This document shows positions 1-11,788 of a DNA stretch of 64,000 bases, piece after piece. The position numbers and the translations under genes are program-made. Origin of the DNA: Cyathus striatus (taxonomy: Eukaryota; Basidiomycota; Agaricomycetes; Agaricales; Nidulariaceae); contig JAOVFP010000008.1 of NCBI GenBank assembly GCA_025738555.1, positions 1,984,001-2,048,000 of the forward strand, written 5' to 3'. The notes beneath the pieces are model-generated. The model did not search any database. It saw only the letters and a list, made by a program, of their open reading frames with translations, and had not been told where the DNA came from. The first letter of the stretch is position 1. Each line of letters starts with the position of its first letter.

Positions 1-254
1 AGTTTGGATTTGGGTGATTTCGTCATTGTGTTGGGCGAGCAGGGAGGGGAGGGTGGTGAGACCGTTAGGTAAGGGGAGGAGGAAGGGGAGGGGAGATCTT
101 TGCCATGGGAAGAGTTCGGGTGGGTTTGATATGATGTGTAAGTTGTACATATGGCCAACTCTGCTGTACATGAACCAGACTAGAGGAGCTTGAGTCCCGA
201 GAAGAGGACGAAAGATCCTGGGAGCCAAATTGAACTTTCAATTATAGTAGCGAT
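1..254 (-). CDS. Partial unrecognised gene running off the left edge
   Basis: A minus-strand frame stays open from about 254 to the window edge (about 84 codons) and reads like ordinary protein, with segments such as RIFRPLLGTQAPLVWFMYSR and ELFPWQRSPLPFLLPLP. The frame is closed by TGA upstream of about 254, so this is probably an internal exon beginning at an AG acceptor there, or it starts at the ATG near 174. No family is recognised. Its remainder lies outside the window. Confidence 0.4.
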
Positions 255-679
255 AAGGCGTGCATTTATTGTTGGACTATGCTCTCCTTCCTGCTGCGAA
301 GTGGAACAACGGTAAAGGTGCGATAGCGATGGTGTTCATTCTCGAGTCTCGACTCAGAGCTCTGAGAGTGCCGTTGCTCTCTCGGGTTGGCCTACCTGAC
401 GCGTAGGGGAAAGACAGGCGCGCGCATGCACGGTTGAGGGGCATCTGCGGTCGTTTCTGGAGATGGCATTAGTATAAGTAGTCTAAAATAAGGAGGAAAA
501 AGACAAGGAAAGGATGAAGAGCGGAGGAGTAAGGGGGGGTAAGTCGAACAGGTTATACATACCTTGCTAACCCAGCCACTCATCATCCCAGCGCATCTAC
601 TGCTGGCATCCCCCTACCGACTTCACCGGTAATGCATGCAATTCCACCCGCCGAACTCCTCATTCCGTCGAGATACAAC

Positions 680-1075
680 CTACGCCCTGTTGTGTCGCAC
701 GGCGGACGGATGTATAGCACTGGGCTTCTCTTCGGATTCGATCTCAGTAGATGCGCGAGTTGTTCCTGTGGGTAGAAATGATTAGCATGAGTTGGTAAAG
801 AATAAGGGAGGATATAAAGGGGGATGGAAGGGGTGAAGAGAGTGAAGAGAGGAAAGGACGAAAGTGAACGGAGGGTGGGAGAGGGGATGGAACGTAGGGA
901 GAGAGCTGCAGTGTGCACTCACAGAGAACGCAAGTACTAGCTTCTTCCCTGAAAACATCGAAGAGAAGGCCATGCACATGCGTAGAGTAACCAATGATCT
1001 TGAACACCCAGTGACTCAGCCCGTTTGGCTCGACAGAAACCGCAATTGCGCGTCCATGTACAGGTAGATAATTCG
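680..1075 (-). CDS. Possible two-exon C-terminal gene fragment, unrecognised
   Basis: The minus strand carries a protein-like stretch (AIAVSVEPNGLSHWVFKIIG, then YSTHVHGLLFDVFREEA) at about 1070-940. A GT donor there and a CCCACAG acceptor near 745 would join it to a short exon (TEIESEEKPSAIHPSAVRHN) ending in TAG at 680-682. No domain is recognised. The start is not found; upstream introns are likely. A competing frame at 583-745 is also open, so the splice choice is tentative. Confidence 0.28.
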
Positions 1076-1079
1076 ACTA

Positions 1080-2357
1080 CTGGCAGGCGTGTGCTATGTT
1101 GAGTTGGCGGGGGAGTACTTGCAGTTATGGGTAGGGCTGAGTAGGGCAGTGGGAAGCCTGAGGGTACCAGTGCAAGAGGTGCCGCTGTGGGGGTACGTGA
1201 TAGTACGAAGGGATCTGAGGGTCGGGGGCCCTAACGTCGGGCGCATGGGAAACGCCGAGGTTCCGCGTTCCGCCAAATTCAGTGGGAATCCATTTATATG
1301 AGCAGAATTGCTGCAGAGAGTCTCACTTTCGGAAAGTACATTGTAAGACCTGTACTGCAGTAAGCCGTCTTGAAAACGACATGCTATTGCTAATCAGTGC
1401 GAAGTATTCTTGTATCTAGTACAGTACAATTGTTATTGCATATGAACTGAATCACGAAATTCGCTCGGTCGAAGGTTCGATTAGTCGTATATGTGTAGAA
1501 ATAAAGCCTGTGTGGGTACACGAGTTGAGGATTGCATACACAAACCTGGCGATACAAAAATACGATACGATCAAACGGCGAAACGATACAACTTCCCACG
1601 GGTACAGCTGAAAGGCATGGGAGTTGTATCATCGCGAGCGTCTACCGAGCGCTCAGTCCGAGTTGAAGTGGGCTTCTTGAGTCCAAGCTTCCAGCCGTCG
1701 TCCTTTGACCGTTCGCATAGGCACATATATCTTGCTATCCAACATTATTTGATACATGTAACTCATATCTCAAAACCAATAACTTCCTCTTGTTAATAGC
1801 AAGTCAGTAGAGCTTGTGTAGCTCAATAACGATTCATTCTCTTGAAGATCAATGTTTTAATAATAAGCACTGGCGAACGCAGTCGGAGTTCTGACGGATA
1901 TTGGAAACAGCTGATGCGAGTCGCGACTGCTTTATATCGTCGGGGTGATGGGGTTGTCAAACCTCGGACGATACGAAATGAAGTTCACACGCTACGATCA
2001 ACTACCTTGGCGTCATGAAACAGCCAGGTTTGACTTCCCCTATTTATCTTTAGCACTGCCTCGTTACGAGCGTTATTAAGCCTCGTTTCAACTATCACTC
2101 AATAGGTAGGTTTGAACGTGAAAACCACCTGCTGACGATTAATGAAGAACTTGAATGGTATGAGTCATTCACATCTCTAATTTTAGATTGATATCAAATC
2201 AAACACAATTCACTTATTTAATTCAGGATTGACATGCACGCACAGCACGTTCGATAAGACCACAATTGATATATATATCGGTCGTTAGATGGTAGAATCC
2301 TCCCCTCCATTCATATTAGTACGTTACAAGGAACACAACACGCACAAACAAACAGCA
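1080..2357. other. No supported gene; upstream region of the NACHT-WD40 gene
   Basis: Only short open frames without recognisable products occur on either strand. The last 80 bases before 2358 are A/C-rich (ACACAACACGCACAAACAAA), like a 5' untranslated leader for the NACHT gene. An AT stretch at 2270-2278 could be TATA-like, but nothing confirms a promoter. Confidence 0.4.
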
Positions 2358-3900
2358 ATGTCTCAACCATTCGAGAAAATCACAAATGAAAATGCCGGAA
2401 CCTCTTTCTTGCTCAATACCAAAAGGAATAAAGCTCCACTTTCCCATGTACAAGGGGAAGATCATTCCCTTCAAACAGATAATGAAGTATCAAGTGCTAC
2501 ACTGTCCAGTGCACCACAGATGGCATTCATAACAATTGTAGGTCTAACTGAAGTTATTCTGCTACCAGATTTCTGTCTTACAAAAGCAGGAAAAGAATAC
2601 AGTTAATACAGGGCCTCAAGTATTCACAGGAAACACTGGAAATGTCAACATTAATGACACAATAATTAACAATGCTGCCTCAATTACAAATATTTATCAC
2701 AACAAGTCCAAGGAAGAAGATGATTTGCTAGCAAACAAATTGGATCCTACCTTTGGTGCTGCTTATAATTCAACTGAAAGAGAAAAAGCTACTGGATGCA
2801 CCACTGGTACTTGGGTGAATCTGCTGCAAGAAATTGATAGTTGGATTGCTTCATTTAACAATGCATCTATCTACTGGCTTTCTGGGCTTGCAGGAACTGG
2901 AAAATCTACTGTGGCACATAGTGTGGCTCATAAATATCACAAAAATGGAGCCTCCTTCTTCTTCTCTAGGGATCACTTAACTAGGAGTGAATCTATAAAT
3001 TTAATTAAAACACTGGCTTATCAACTGGGAAGACAGCTTCCACCATTGAAACATAAGATATTGAAAGAAGTTGGAACTAACCTTTCAACTCTCCACTCAA
3101 CTCTAGCAATTCAGTTGCAGAAGCTTATTTTGAACCCAATTGTGAATATAAAAAATAATTTACAAAATATTAAAATAGTGATTGTACTTGATGCACTGGA
3201 TGAATGTCAGCAAGACATGCAAGCCCATATCATTAAAGTGTTGGCTGACAATCTTAGTGAATGCACCTTTCCAATCAAATTCTTTGTTACCAGTCAACCA
3301 GAAGCATCACTTGAATACATATTCTAAACTAAAACAGTGGAATTCTTGACAAATCCTTTTGTTTTGCATGATATTGAAAAAGAAAAGGTCAATGCTGATA
3401 TAAGGTTGTACATAGAGCAAGAGATCAATGAAATGCCCATTGAGAAACCATGGCCAAAGCCAAATGAAATGACTGAGCTGATTGAAATTTGTTCTGGCCT
3501 ATTTATTGTTGCAACAACTGTAATGAAATTCATTAATTCTGGCTGGGGGGTTGGAGTGCAGAACAACTTAAGAGCAATTCTTGATCACAAATTTATGAAA
3601 GTAAATAACAAGAATGCATATGAAGCACTAGATAACATGTATACAGAAATCCTTTTACTAGCTTCACAATCATCATATTGGAAAGAAAATGTATTCCAAG
3701 CTATTGTGGCTATTATTATTTTAGGTTTTAACAACTTGACCATTCAAGGAATATTGCAAATTCTAAGATTGAATAATGATGATAACAAAATTTATGATGT
3801 CCTTCAAAATCTGAAGGCAGTACTACTGGTGCCACCATTTAATTCAAATCTTCCAATTCATGCTTTTCATTTATCATTTCATGATTTTCTTACCAATTCA

Positions 3901-4244
3901 GAGGTCATGTCACTGACCCACAGTCTCAGTAGAATCCAGTGAGATTCTCATGAGATTCTCTGATACTCCAGTGAGAATCCAGTGGTATTTCTGAGAGTGT
4001 GGAGAGAGATTAGTGAGACTTTGGTGAGACTACACTGAGAAAATGAACAATTTCATCTCACTAAAATCTCAGCAAATTCTCATTTGGGTGAGAATCTCTT
4101 AGAGTCCAGTGATACTATAATGAGATGAATCTCAGAGAGTCCAATGAGAATTTAGTGGGAATAAGTCACTGGACTCTCAGTACAGTCTCTGACATTTAAC
4201 CCTGTTGTTACAAATTCCCACACAATATTTTATAAGATCTCTCT
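3901..4244 (+). repeat. Left end and subterminal repeats of element A
   Basis: Dense degenerate copies of GTCCAGTGAGA / TCTCACTGGACT occur in both orientations. The stretch 4090-4244 is repeated in direct orientation at about 9797-9945 (both contain CAGTGATACTATA, AAGTCACTGGACTCTCAGTA and ACAAATTCCCACACAA). Confidence 0.8.
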
Positions 4245-4481
4245 GCACCAAGCTGTACCTAGACTTTATTGTCACAGTGATAACATGTTTCCCACAGTCA
4301 TTACACTTGTCACACATGTGTGAAAGTGTGACATCTTGGAAAAGCGTGACATTTTGGAAAAAGTGCAACATGTGTGATATGTGTGACATATCATAGACAT
4401 CACACTTGTCACACTTTTTCAACATTTTTCAACATGTTGGAAAATGTTAGAAGAGGTGTAGTGCCTAAACTGTACCTAGAC

Positions 4482-7400
4482 TAGTGTTGCTGCTGGCTCA
4501 GCTCGGAGCCACTGAGCCGCTAAGCGGAGCTGTCAGCTCACTGAGCTGAGCGGCCATTACTCGCTCGTGGCTCCTGCAAACTCAGCTCGGATTATGAGCT
4601 GAGCTGACAGCTCCGAGCGAGCTTGAGCTAACCGCTCCTGGACTTTCGTGGGAACATAATGCAATGATGTGCTTCATCAACGTGGCGTATCATTTGGGTT
4701 TGTCTGAGATGCGAGTGTCTGTACCAACGCCTACTTAGTCCACTTGTAATAAATTCCTGTTCATTTGTACCAACTTAATCTCCGTCTTCAGTCTTCCTGA
4801 AAGTATCAGCTCCTTAAAACAGTTCGGAGGCACGTTTTATTGCAAGATTTTGGACATGTGTACTGCACTCCATCGTGCTCATGCAGGGATTTGATTGCAA
4901 ATTTGGATCACTGTACAACGTTGTTGTGATTCAGAACTAAAGAATGCCCATTTGGTTATGAACATTGTAAATAAACTCGTTGTTTCTCCTGTGGCTCAGG
5001 TTTCATACCTTTCATGCAGGTTTCTACAATCCTCCAATTTAATTTCTGCAACGTGCAAATTTTTGGGAACATTTCCATGCCTCACAAGTTGACGGAGCAT
5101 TTTTGTTCAAGCATTATTGTTTCTCCTTGTGAAATTGGTTCTGCATTGGCGAGGAATACTTGTTTCAAGTGGAGAGGTATAAGAACACTTTCAACTTTTC
5201 AAAGCTCACCATTTTCAATAGTAACAATGACTCGTCGTTCTAAAACAGCAGATGCTAATGGGTTTCTTCTGACAACTGTGGCAAAGGATGGAGGTACGTA
5301 TGTTGTCCTTATATGTTCATTTCCTTTACTAATACCGATGTAGTTGATAATTCATTGCGTGGAATGGCAGTGATACCACGAAGCCGCCGTTCTGCACGTA
5401 GAGCTCAACAAGACATAAATTCAGCTCCAGATACTGATCCCACAGTGGTTCCAGCTAAGCCTACATGTCTTCGTCGCAGGGTACATCAAGAACAGCTCAA
5501 TACTGTGACAGAAGCCACCCCTGAAGTTTTTATACCATCCAATAGTGGCAATAATGGTGCGATCACCAACAATACCTCTTCTGATATGCTACTGACACTT
5601 CTTAGCACCACCAGAAGTACATAGGCCTGTGAACACAACCGACAATCCCTTCTTTATCAATTCTGAAAATACTCAGCCAATAGTAATGGTGCCTAATGAG
5701 CTTGTCTTTGATATTCAAGCCACTCACTGCCTCCCGGCTCCTCTTGCTCCCACACCAATAGCACAGGCACCCAATAGTCCAGGAATAGAAGTATTCGATT
5801 CACCATTATATTCTAATTGTAGTGATTCATGCCCTTCTATTCCTGGATCACCACAAAATCACCCTCAGCCTAGCCCAGACATTAACGTCACACTCACTCA
5901 TACTGGTACATCAAATCAAGGGCGACAAAAGGCTACCGATGTTTGTACTTTTTATAAGGAGGAAGGTGGTTTTCAATATTGCTTATTTTGCCGGTAAGAC
6001 ATATTCATGGCCTCACTGGTGTTAAGAGTAACTGATTTATTTACATTTAGGCACCAGTGCATTTCTGATCCCACACAGAATGAGACTCGTTTCAAAATTA
6101 CAACGAGTACAACTATCCTTCGGAAACATTTGGCAAATTTTCACAGTGATCTTTGGGTTGCAGGATGCAACAAGCTTGGTGTTCCTATTACAGCCAAGAT
6201 TGGACAGAGTGCTGTTCGCAGCTATAAGGCATGCATAGGTAACACTGATGTGGCAGATAGTCTGGGTGAAAATCAATGTCTGTATTCACCTGGAGCATTC
6301 CTCAATGCAATTGTTGAGTTTATCGTTTCAGATGACCAGGTCTGTTAAGTAATACTATCACGAGATAAAACTTCTGATATGAACTACACACTGTAGAGTA
6401 TTAACGTCATTGATAATCCTAAATTGCAGTCAATCTTCCTCATGTTACGTGATGATTTAAACGACTCAGATATTCCACATCGCACCAAAGTCCGTGAGTG
6501 AATTACTATTGTTTGGGAGAACTATCTTGACAATTTGCAAGGGGAAATAACTGTTAGTTGTCTTCTGTTTTTTCACTTATAATTTGTGTAACTAATTGTA
6601 TGATATTGTTTAGAATGCACTTGGAAAGTTCTCAGCAACATCTGATATATGGACAGACCCAAATCTAACTCCATTTATGGCGATTACTATCCATTGGATC
6701 CAAACGGAAACAGTGCAGACGACACAGGGACCACAGTTGATCTTGAAACTACGATCAGATCTAATCGGGTTTCATCATCTTCCTGGAAAACATGATGGGG
6801 AGCACCTGGCAGCGGTTTTTCTTCATGTTTTAGATCGGCTTGGAATCGCATCTCGTGTATGTGTAATGTCATACTATAGAGAATACGATTGGTAGAACTT
6901 CTAATAACATTTAACTAGATGGGTTGGATAACCCTTGATAATGCCTCTAACAACGACACATTTCTTACAAAATTCAGTTCCAAACTTGCAGCTCAGGGAA
7001 TCATATTCAACCATGTTAAGAGCCATATAAGGTAAATATTGTGTTTCTCAGCAATACACCAATTCACTATTTTATAGATGCTTTCCCCATATTATAAATC
7101 TTGCCTGTAAAGCAATTACCTCGGCACTTTCCAGTTATAATTTTGAGGGTGATTCTGAAGGTGATACTTTCATGAATTGACTCAATGCTGATCCGATAGC
7201 AAAACTACGAAATCTTGTTCGCATGGTGAGATGTTATGCTGTGGGTTCAAATTTTATACTCATCTGTATGTAGATGCGATCATCACCAGACTGGAGACAG
7301 GCCTTTTCAAGTATTACGAAAACACTATATAAAAATAATTTACAGCTTCTCCGTGATGTGGAGACAAGATGGTCATCAACACTGCTTATGATTGAACAAG

Positions 7401-8977
7401 CAATTAATGTACAACAGGTCAGGAGCTCAACTCATTTTGCTCATATGTATATTTTACATCATATATAAAATCACTTGCATAGGCCATCAAAAACTTCCTT
7501 GCAATAGATGCATTTGAAAAACTTCGAAGATATGCTCTCAGTGAGGATGATTGGGATGCACTCAATGCATTTCAGAATATTCTTGCAGGAAGTTAATTTA
7601 TGTTCTTCACATAAAACTAAAATCAAACTAAGTACTATATATTTCAATAGTTTCCTCATGCTTTTCAGCAGAGGCTATCGGCTGAAAAAACCCCAACTTT
7701 GTGTGATGCCATTCCATCATTTGAAGCACTGATGCACCTATGGAAGGATTACCATTTCCAGCATTTGGAGACAGCCTCATTTGTTCAAGCCGGAATTGAT
7801 AAACTGTCAGTCTATTACGAGCACACTCATCTTGTCCCTGCATATGTTGTCTCAATGAGTAGGTTTAATTTTTTTCGTTACATTCATTTGTTTTATACAA
7901 TTTTACAGTTCTAAATCCTTCAGTGAAGTTGCAGTATTTCCTGGAGAATGAACCACACAGAGTGCAATGGGCAAAGGAATTATTCATACAGGAGGTATAT
8001 TTTTGGCTAAATTCGCTTATTTTACTCTTATCTGACTGGCATCTACAAAATACTTAGCTTCGTGCATACTATGAAGTTTCAAGGACTGCACAGACTCCTG
8101 CACCTAACCGTGGAAATAGAATGCAGCAAGCACAAACCACATTTCAGTCAGACACTAATAACTCATGGGCAGATATCCTATTAGGCTTTAAAAGTGCAGA
8201 TGGTTTCAGTGCGAGTAAGCGTTCTCTTGAGGATGAGGTAGATGCCTATCTCTCAGACCCACAATCAGGCATGTCAACTTTGGTATACTGGCAGGTATGG
8301 CTAAATATTTTTCTGTGTTTTATTCCTATTGAACTTTACATTTACAGGAGAATCAACTGCAGTACCCAATGGTGTTTTCTGCAGCCTTGGATTTTCTTCC
8401 AATACAGGGTTCTTCGGTTCCGTGTGAATGTGTTTTCTCATCAGGGAAGGAGACAATGACACCAAGACGCAATCGAATTTTACCCGAGCTCATGGAACCA
8501 TTACAAATGCTCAAATTCCATATACGATCTGGGTATGCACTTAACTTTACAGAGGGGCTAAGTAAGAAGGAGCAAATGCTTGAATTGGAGATGGAAAATG
8601 CGAATGAGTTTTCAGTAGCAGAGGATATAGACACTTTTATTCAGTCTCTTCTGGATGAGTAAACACTTAATTCCAGCTTAAATACTATGTACTCAATTGC
8701 ACTTGAACTATAACGATATATATACGTTCTGGGGACTTGCTGTTAGGCTAAGGAACTAACTTAAGGATGTGGAAGGATGTGGATGAGTGCTGTCTAAATG
8801 CCTACTTAACAATTTGCAATACCAGGTACCTGAGCGGCCGCTTGAGTAGCTCAGCTCACTGAGCCGAGATGAGCTGAGCTATTCTGTTTTCGCTCAGCTC
8901 AGCTCTTTATCCTACAGGGACAGTAAGCGGCCCTGAGCCGAGTGGGAGCTGAGCTGAGCTGAGCGGCGGCAACACTA
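4482..8977 (+). mobile_element. hAT-superfamily DNA transposon
   Basis: The element is 4,496 bases. Its ends are inverted repeats starting TAGTGTTGC (left TAGTGTTGCTGCTGGCTCAG, right read inwards TAGTGTTGCCGCCGCTCAG), and it is flanked by the exact 8-base duplication ACCTAGAC (4474-4481 and 8978-8985), the hallmark of hAT insertion. Within 150-200 bases of each end are many GAGCTGAGC / GCTCAGCTC palindromic words, comparable with the subterminal transposase-binding repeats known for Ac. It carries one multi-exon transposase gene. Confidence 0.92.
5227..8662 (+). pseudogene. hAT transposase with BED zinc finger, mutated
   Basis: Ten or more exons with short introns read from ATG 5227 to TAA 8660-8662. 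Order of domains: Ser/Pro/Asn-rich leader; a BED-type finger across an intron (YCLFC near 5980, HLANFH near 6130); RNase-H core with TSDIWTDPNLTPFMAI (6637-6680), GWITLDNASNNDT (6920-6960) and RWSSTLLMIEQAI (7360-7400); and the C-terminal hAT dimerisation region (CECVFSSGKETMTPRRNRIL, about 8420-8480). Two lesions are visible: a frame change near 5590-5620 and an in-frame TGA at 7178-7180 where arginine would fit. The protein would cut and paste the element in the nucleus. This copy is probably inactive unless the frame change is an unrecognised intron. Confidence 0.85.
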
Positions 8978-9579
8978 ACCTAGACTCTATTGTCACATAT
9001 GTGTGAAAGTGGTGACATGTTGGAAAATATTGGAAAAAGCGTGACATGTGTGACAAGCGTGGGAAAATGTGACATGTTAGAAGAAGCGTGACACATTGGA
9101 AAATGTTGGGGAAGAAGTGTGACAAGCGTGGGAAAAATTGTGACATGTTTGGAAAAGTATCACATATCATAACCATCACACTTGCCACACTTCTCCAAAC
9201 ATGTCACACTTTTCCCACGCTTGTCACACATGTCACGCTATCACACATGTGTGACAAGTTTGATGACTGTAGGAAGTGTGAAAGTGTGACATGTCAGAAA
9301 ATGTTGGAAAAATCGTGACAAGCGTGGGAAAAGTGTGACATGTTGGAAAAGCGTGACATGTATGACATGTCATAGCCATCACACTTGTCACACTTTCGGT
9401 GTACTGTTACATTGTGACAAATGTAACAAGATGTGTCACATTTTTTCCAACATGTCACACATGTCACGCTTTTCCAATATTTTCCAATATGTCACACTTT
9501 CACACATGTGTGACAAGTGTGATGACTGTGGGAAACATGTTACAACTGTGATAATAGAGTCTAGATACAGCTTAGGCAC

Positions 9580-9950
9580 CTGAGTTCAGTGGAGTTCAAG
9601 TAGAGTTCAGGTGCCCTACTGATAGTGTAGTGAGACTCTCACTGGATTCTTGATAGTCTAGTGAGAGTTCAGTGAGACTCCACTGAACTCTTGATAGTCT
9701 GGTGAGACTCTAGTGAGACTCTCACTGAACTCTCAATAGTCTGGTGAGAGTCCAGTGAGAGTCCAGTGATAACTGTAGGAGAGTGCAACATACTGCATAG
9801 AGTCCAGTGATACTATAGTGAGATGAATCTTAGAGAGTCCAATGAGAATCTACTGAGAGTAAGTCACTGGACTCTCAGTACAGTCTCTGACATTTACCTC
9901 TCTTGTCACAAATTCCCACACAACATATGATAAGATCTCTCCGCATCGAA
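9580..9950. repeat. KDZ-type subterminal repeats with an internal end-like sequence
   Basis: Repeats of GAGTCCAGTGAGAG and its inverse fill the stretch. GATAACTGTAGGAGAGTGCA then ACATACTG at 9769-9796 is nearly identical to the right end of element A at 22318-22345. The following 9797-9945 duplicates 4090-4244. It may record a second, nested or recombined end of the same transposon family. Confidence 0.65.
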
Positions 9951-10499
9951 GCGGTCACGTGACCGTGTGAATGGTCTGTGCGCAACGATCACGTGTCAGG
10001 GTCTGTGCGCTTTTCATATGTCATTTCGGTTATTACCGTAATGGTCACGTGTCATGGTCCGTGCGCAAATGGTCTGTGCATGGTATTCGAGTTTGGTGGA
10101 ATTATTCAGACTTGTTACTCGCTCTTCCCCTCTCTTCCTCCCCTTTCTTCCCCCCCTTCGCCCTTTCCCACTTTTTTCCCTGGCCCTGCTGTTTGCTTTT
10201 TAGTCCCATTTGTTCTGTCGTCCCGCAGCGTCGTACACTACAAGCATGATGGAGGGTTGAGGGTTGAGGGTTGAGGGTTGCGTGATAGGGTGACAACATA
10301 TGTTTTTTTTTATGTTTCATTTGCTCTCTCGCATTGTTTTTTTTTAGCAGATGTATATATTCGACGGGATACCATGTGCCAGTATGTGTGAGGGCGATTC
10401 TGTCATACAACGGCAGGCGTGTATCTTCGCCGGCACAGCATATGCCGGTATATGCATGTGCGATTCTGTCGTGTAGCGCAAACACTGCACGTTTCATGT
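9951..10499. other. Noncoding 5' region of element A with CACGTG motifs
   Basis: This stretch holds repeated TCACGTG words (for example 9955-9962, 9989-9995, 10044-10050) next to GTCTGTGCGC repeats, a pyrimidine-rich tract (10125-10210), and four tandem GAGGGTT units at about 10254-10281. No convincing coding frame. CACGTG is the core bound by bHLH factors, but a promoter role is only a guess. Confidence 0.4.
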
Positions 10500-11490
10500 G
10501 TCAATGGCCGTGGTTGGTGTTCTCATTGCGCCGCCCACCCTCGCCGTATTCTTGTTACGCTGCGCACCGTCCTCCCCCTCTTTGGCGCATTCCCCCTTGC
10601 CGTGTTCTCTTTATGTCATGCACCAACCCCCCTCATCTGCGCGTAACCCCCTCGCTGTGTTCTCGTTACGCCGTTACCATCCCCCTTGTCTGTGTGTACC
10701 CACCCTAGCTGTGGTCTTGTTACACTGTGCAAGGTTCTCCCTCATTGGCACGTACCCCTCTTCGCCATGTTCTCCTTACGTCGTGCACGACCCCCCTCAT
10801 CTGCGCATAACCCCCTCGCTATGTTCTCGTTACGCCGTCACCATCCCCCCTCACCTGCACATACCCACCTCGCCGTGTTCTCGTTATGTCGTGCACCACC
10901 CCCCTCATCTGCGTGTAACCACCATCGCTGTGGTCTCGTTACGCTGTGCGTGGTTCTCCCCCCTCGTTGGCACGTACCCCTCTTCGCCGTGTTCTCCTTA
11001 CGTCGTGCACCATCCCCCTTCATCTGCGCGTAACCCCCTCGTTATGCTCTCGTTACGCCATCACCATCCCCCCTTGCATGCATGTACCCACCTCGCTGTG
11101 TTCTCGTTATGTCGTGCACCACCCCCCTTATCTGTGCGTACCCACCCTCGCTGTGGTCTCATTACTCTGTGCATGGTTCTCCCCCCTCATTGGCACGTAC
11201 CCCTCTTCGCCATGTTCTCGTTACGCCGTCACCATCCCTCCTCGCCTGCACATACCCACCCTCGCCGTATTCTCGTTACGCTGCGCACTGTTCTCCCCTC
11301 ATCCATGCTTACCCCCCCATCGCCGTGTTCTCATTATGCCATGTACCATACTCCCCCTTTGTTGGCATGTACCCCCCTCACTGTTCTCGTTGCACTGTAT
11401 ATACCCCCTTATTGTATGTCCTCCCCCCTGTCTGTGTTTACTCCCCCTTGCTGTATTCTTGTTGTGCTGTGCGACATGCACTTCGGTGCA
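10500..11490 (+). repeat. C-rich minisatellite upstream of the element A genes
   Basis: About seventeen imperfect units of roughly 55-62 bases, each with a TCTCGTTACGCCGT-like start, a CCATCCCCCCTC core and an ATCTGCGCGTACC-like end. The strand is strongly C over G. A 331-codon frame runs through it only because the unit lacks stops; the protein would be unlike anything known. Confidence 0.75.
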
Positions 11491-11788
11491 TGAGATATAT
11501 TAGTCCCACTTACACTTTTGTGTGTGGGTAAATTTTTTGTCTTCTCTGCTTTGGCAGAGATCTTTCTTTAGGTCCTGTTGTATTTTTGTCCTGACAGTTG
11601 TCAGTTGACGAGAACAGCAGGACCTATATGGAAAGTTGAATGATCTTTTGCCACATGCTATTTATAAATTGAATCTTGTGATGTCTTGCTGTATCTATTA
11701 TATAGAAGCACCTGCATTATCAAGTTCCTTCCCTCCCCCCCCATCAGAGTGCATCATTTAACCTCTGCTTTTTTGTACTTCAACTTCT

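Larger units (their letters stand above)
4245..9579. mobile_element. TGTGACA-rich inverted-repeat element, interrupted by a hAT
   Basis: The left boundary (AAGCTGTACCTAGACT then TTATTGTCACAG, near 4250-4280) and the right boundary (near 9495-9575) are inverted copies over about 80 bases, with ACATGTTTCCCACAGTCAT shared. The interior (4280-4440 and 8985-9560) is built from alternating TGTGACA and TGTCACA words with spacers such as TGTTGGAAAA. A second copy of the terminal sequence (GTGCCTAAACTGTACC) begins at 4461, so two copies may sit side by side. No coding frame belongs to it. No convincing target duplication was found, so its class is unknown; a noncoding fold-back DNA element is the best description. 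Confidence 0.6.

Noticed and set aside
4090..9945. Direct repeats as LTRs of a retrotransposon
   Set aside because: No TG...CA ends, primer site or reverse transcriptase between them; the content is DNA transposons.
10254..10281. Telomere-like repeat (GAGGGTT)
   Set aside because: Only four 7-base units in a transposon interior; not the usual TTAGGG array.
10498..11493. 331-codon open frame
   Set aside because: It lies wholly in the C-rich minisatellite; other frames are also open and the product is repeat-derived without known features.
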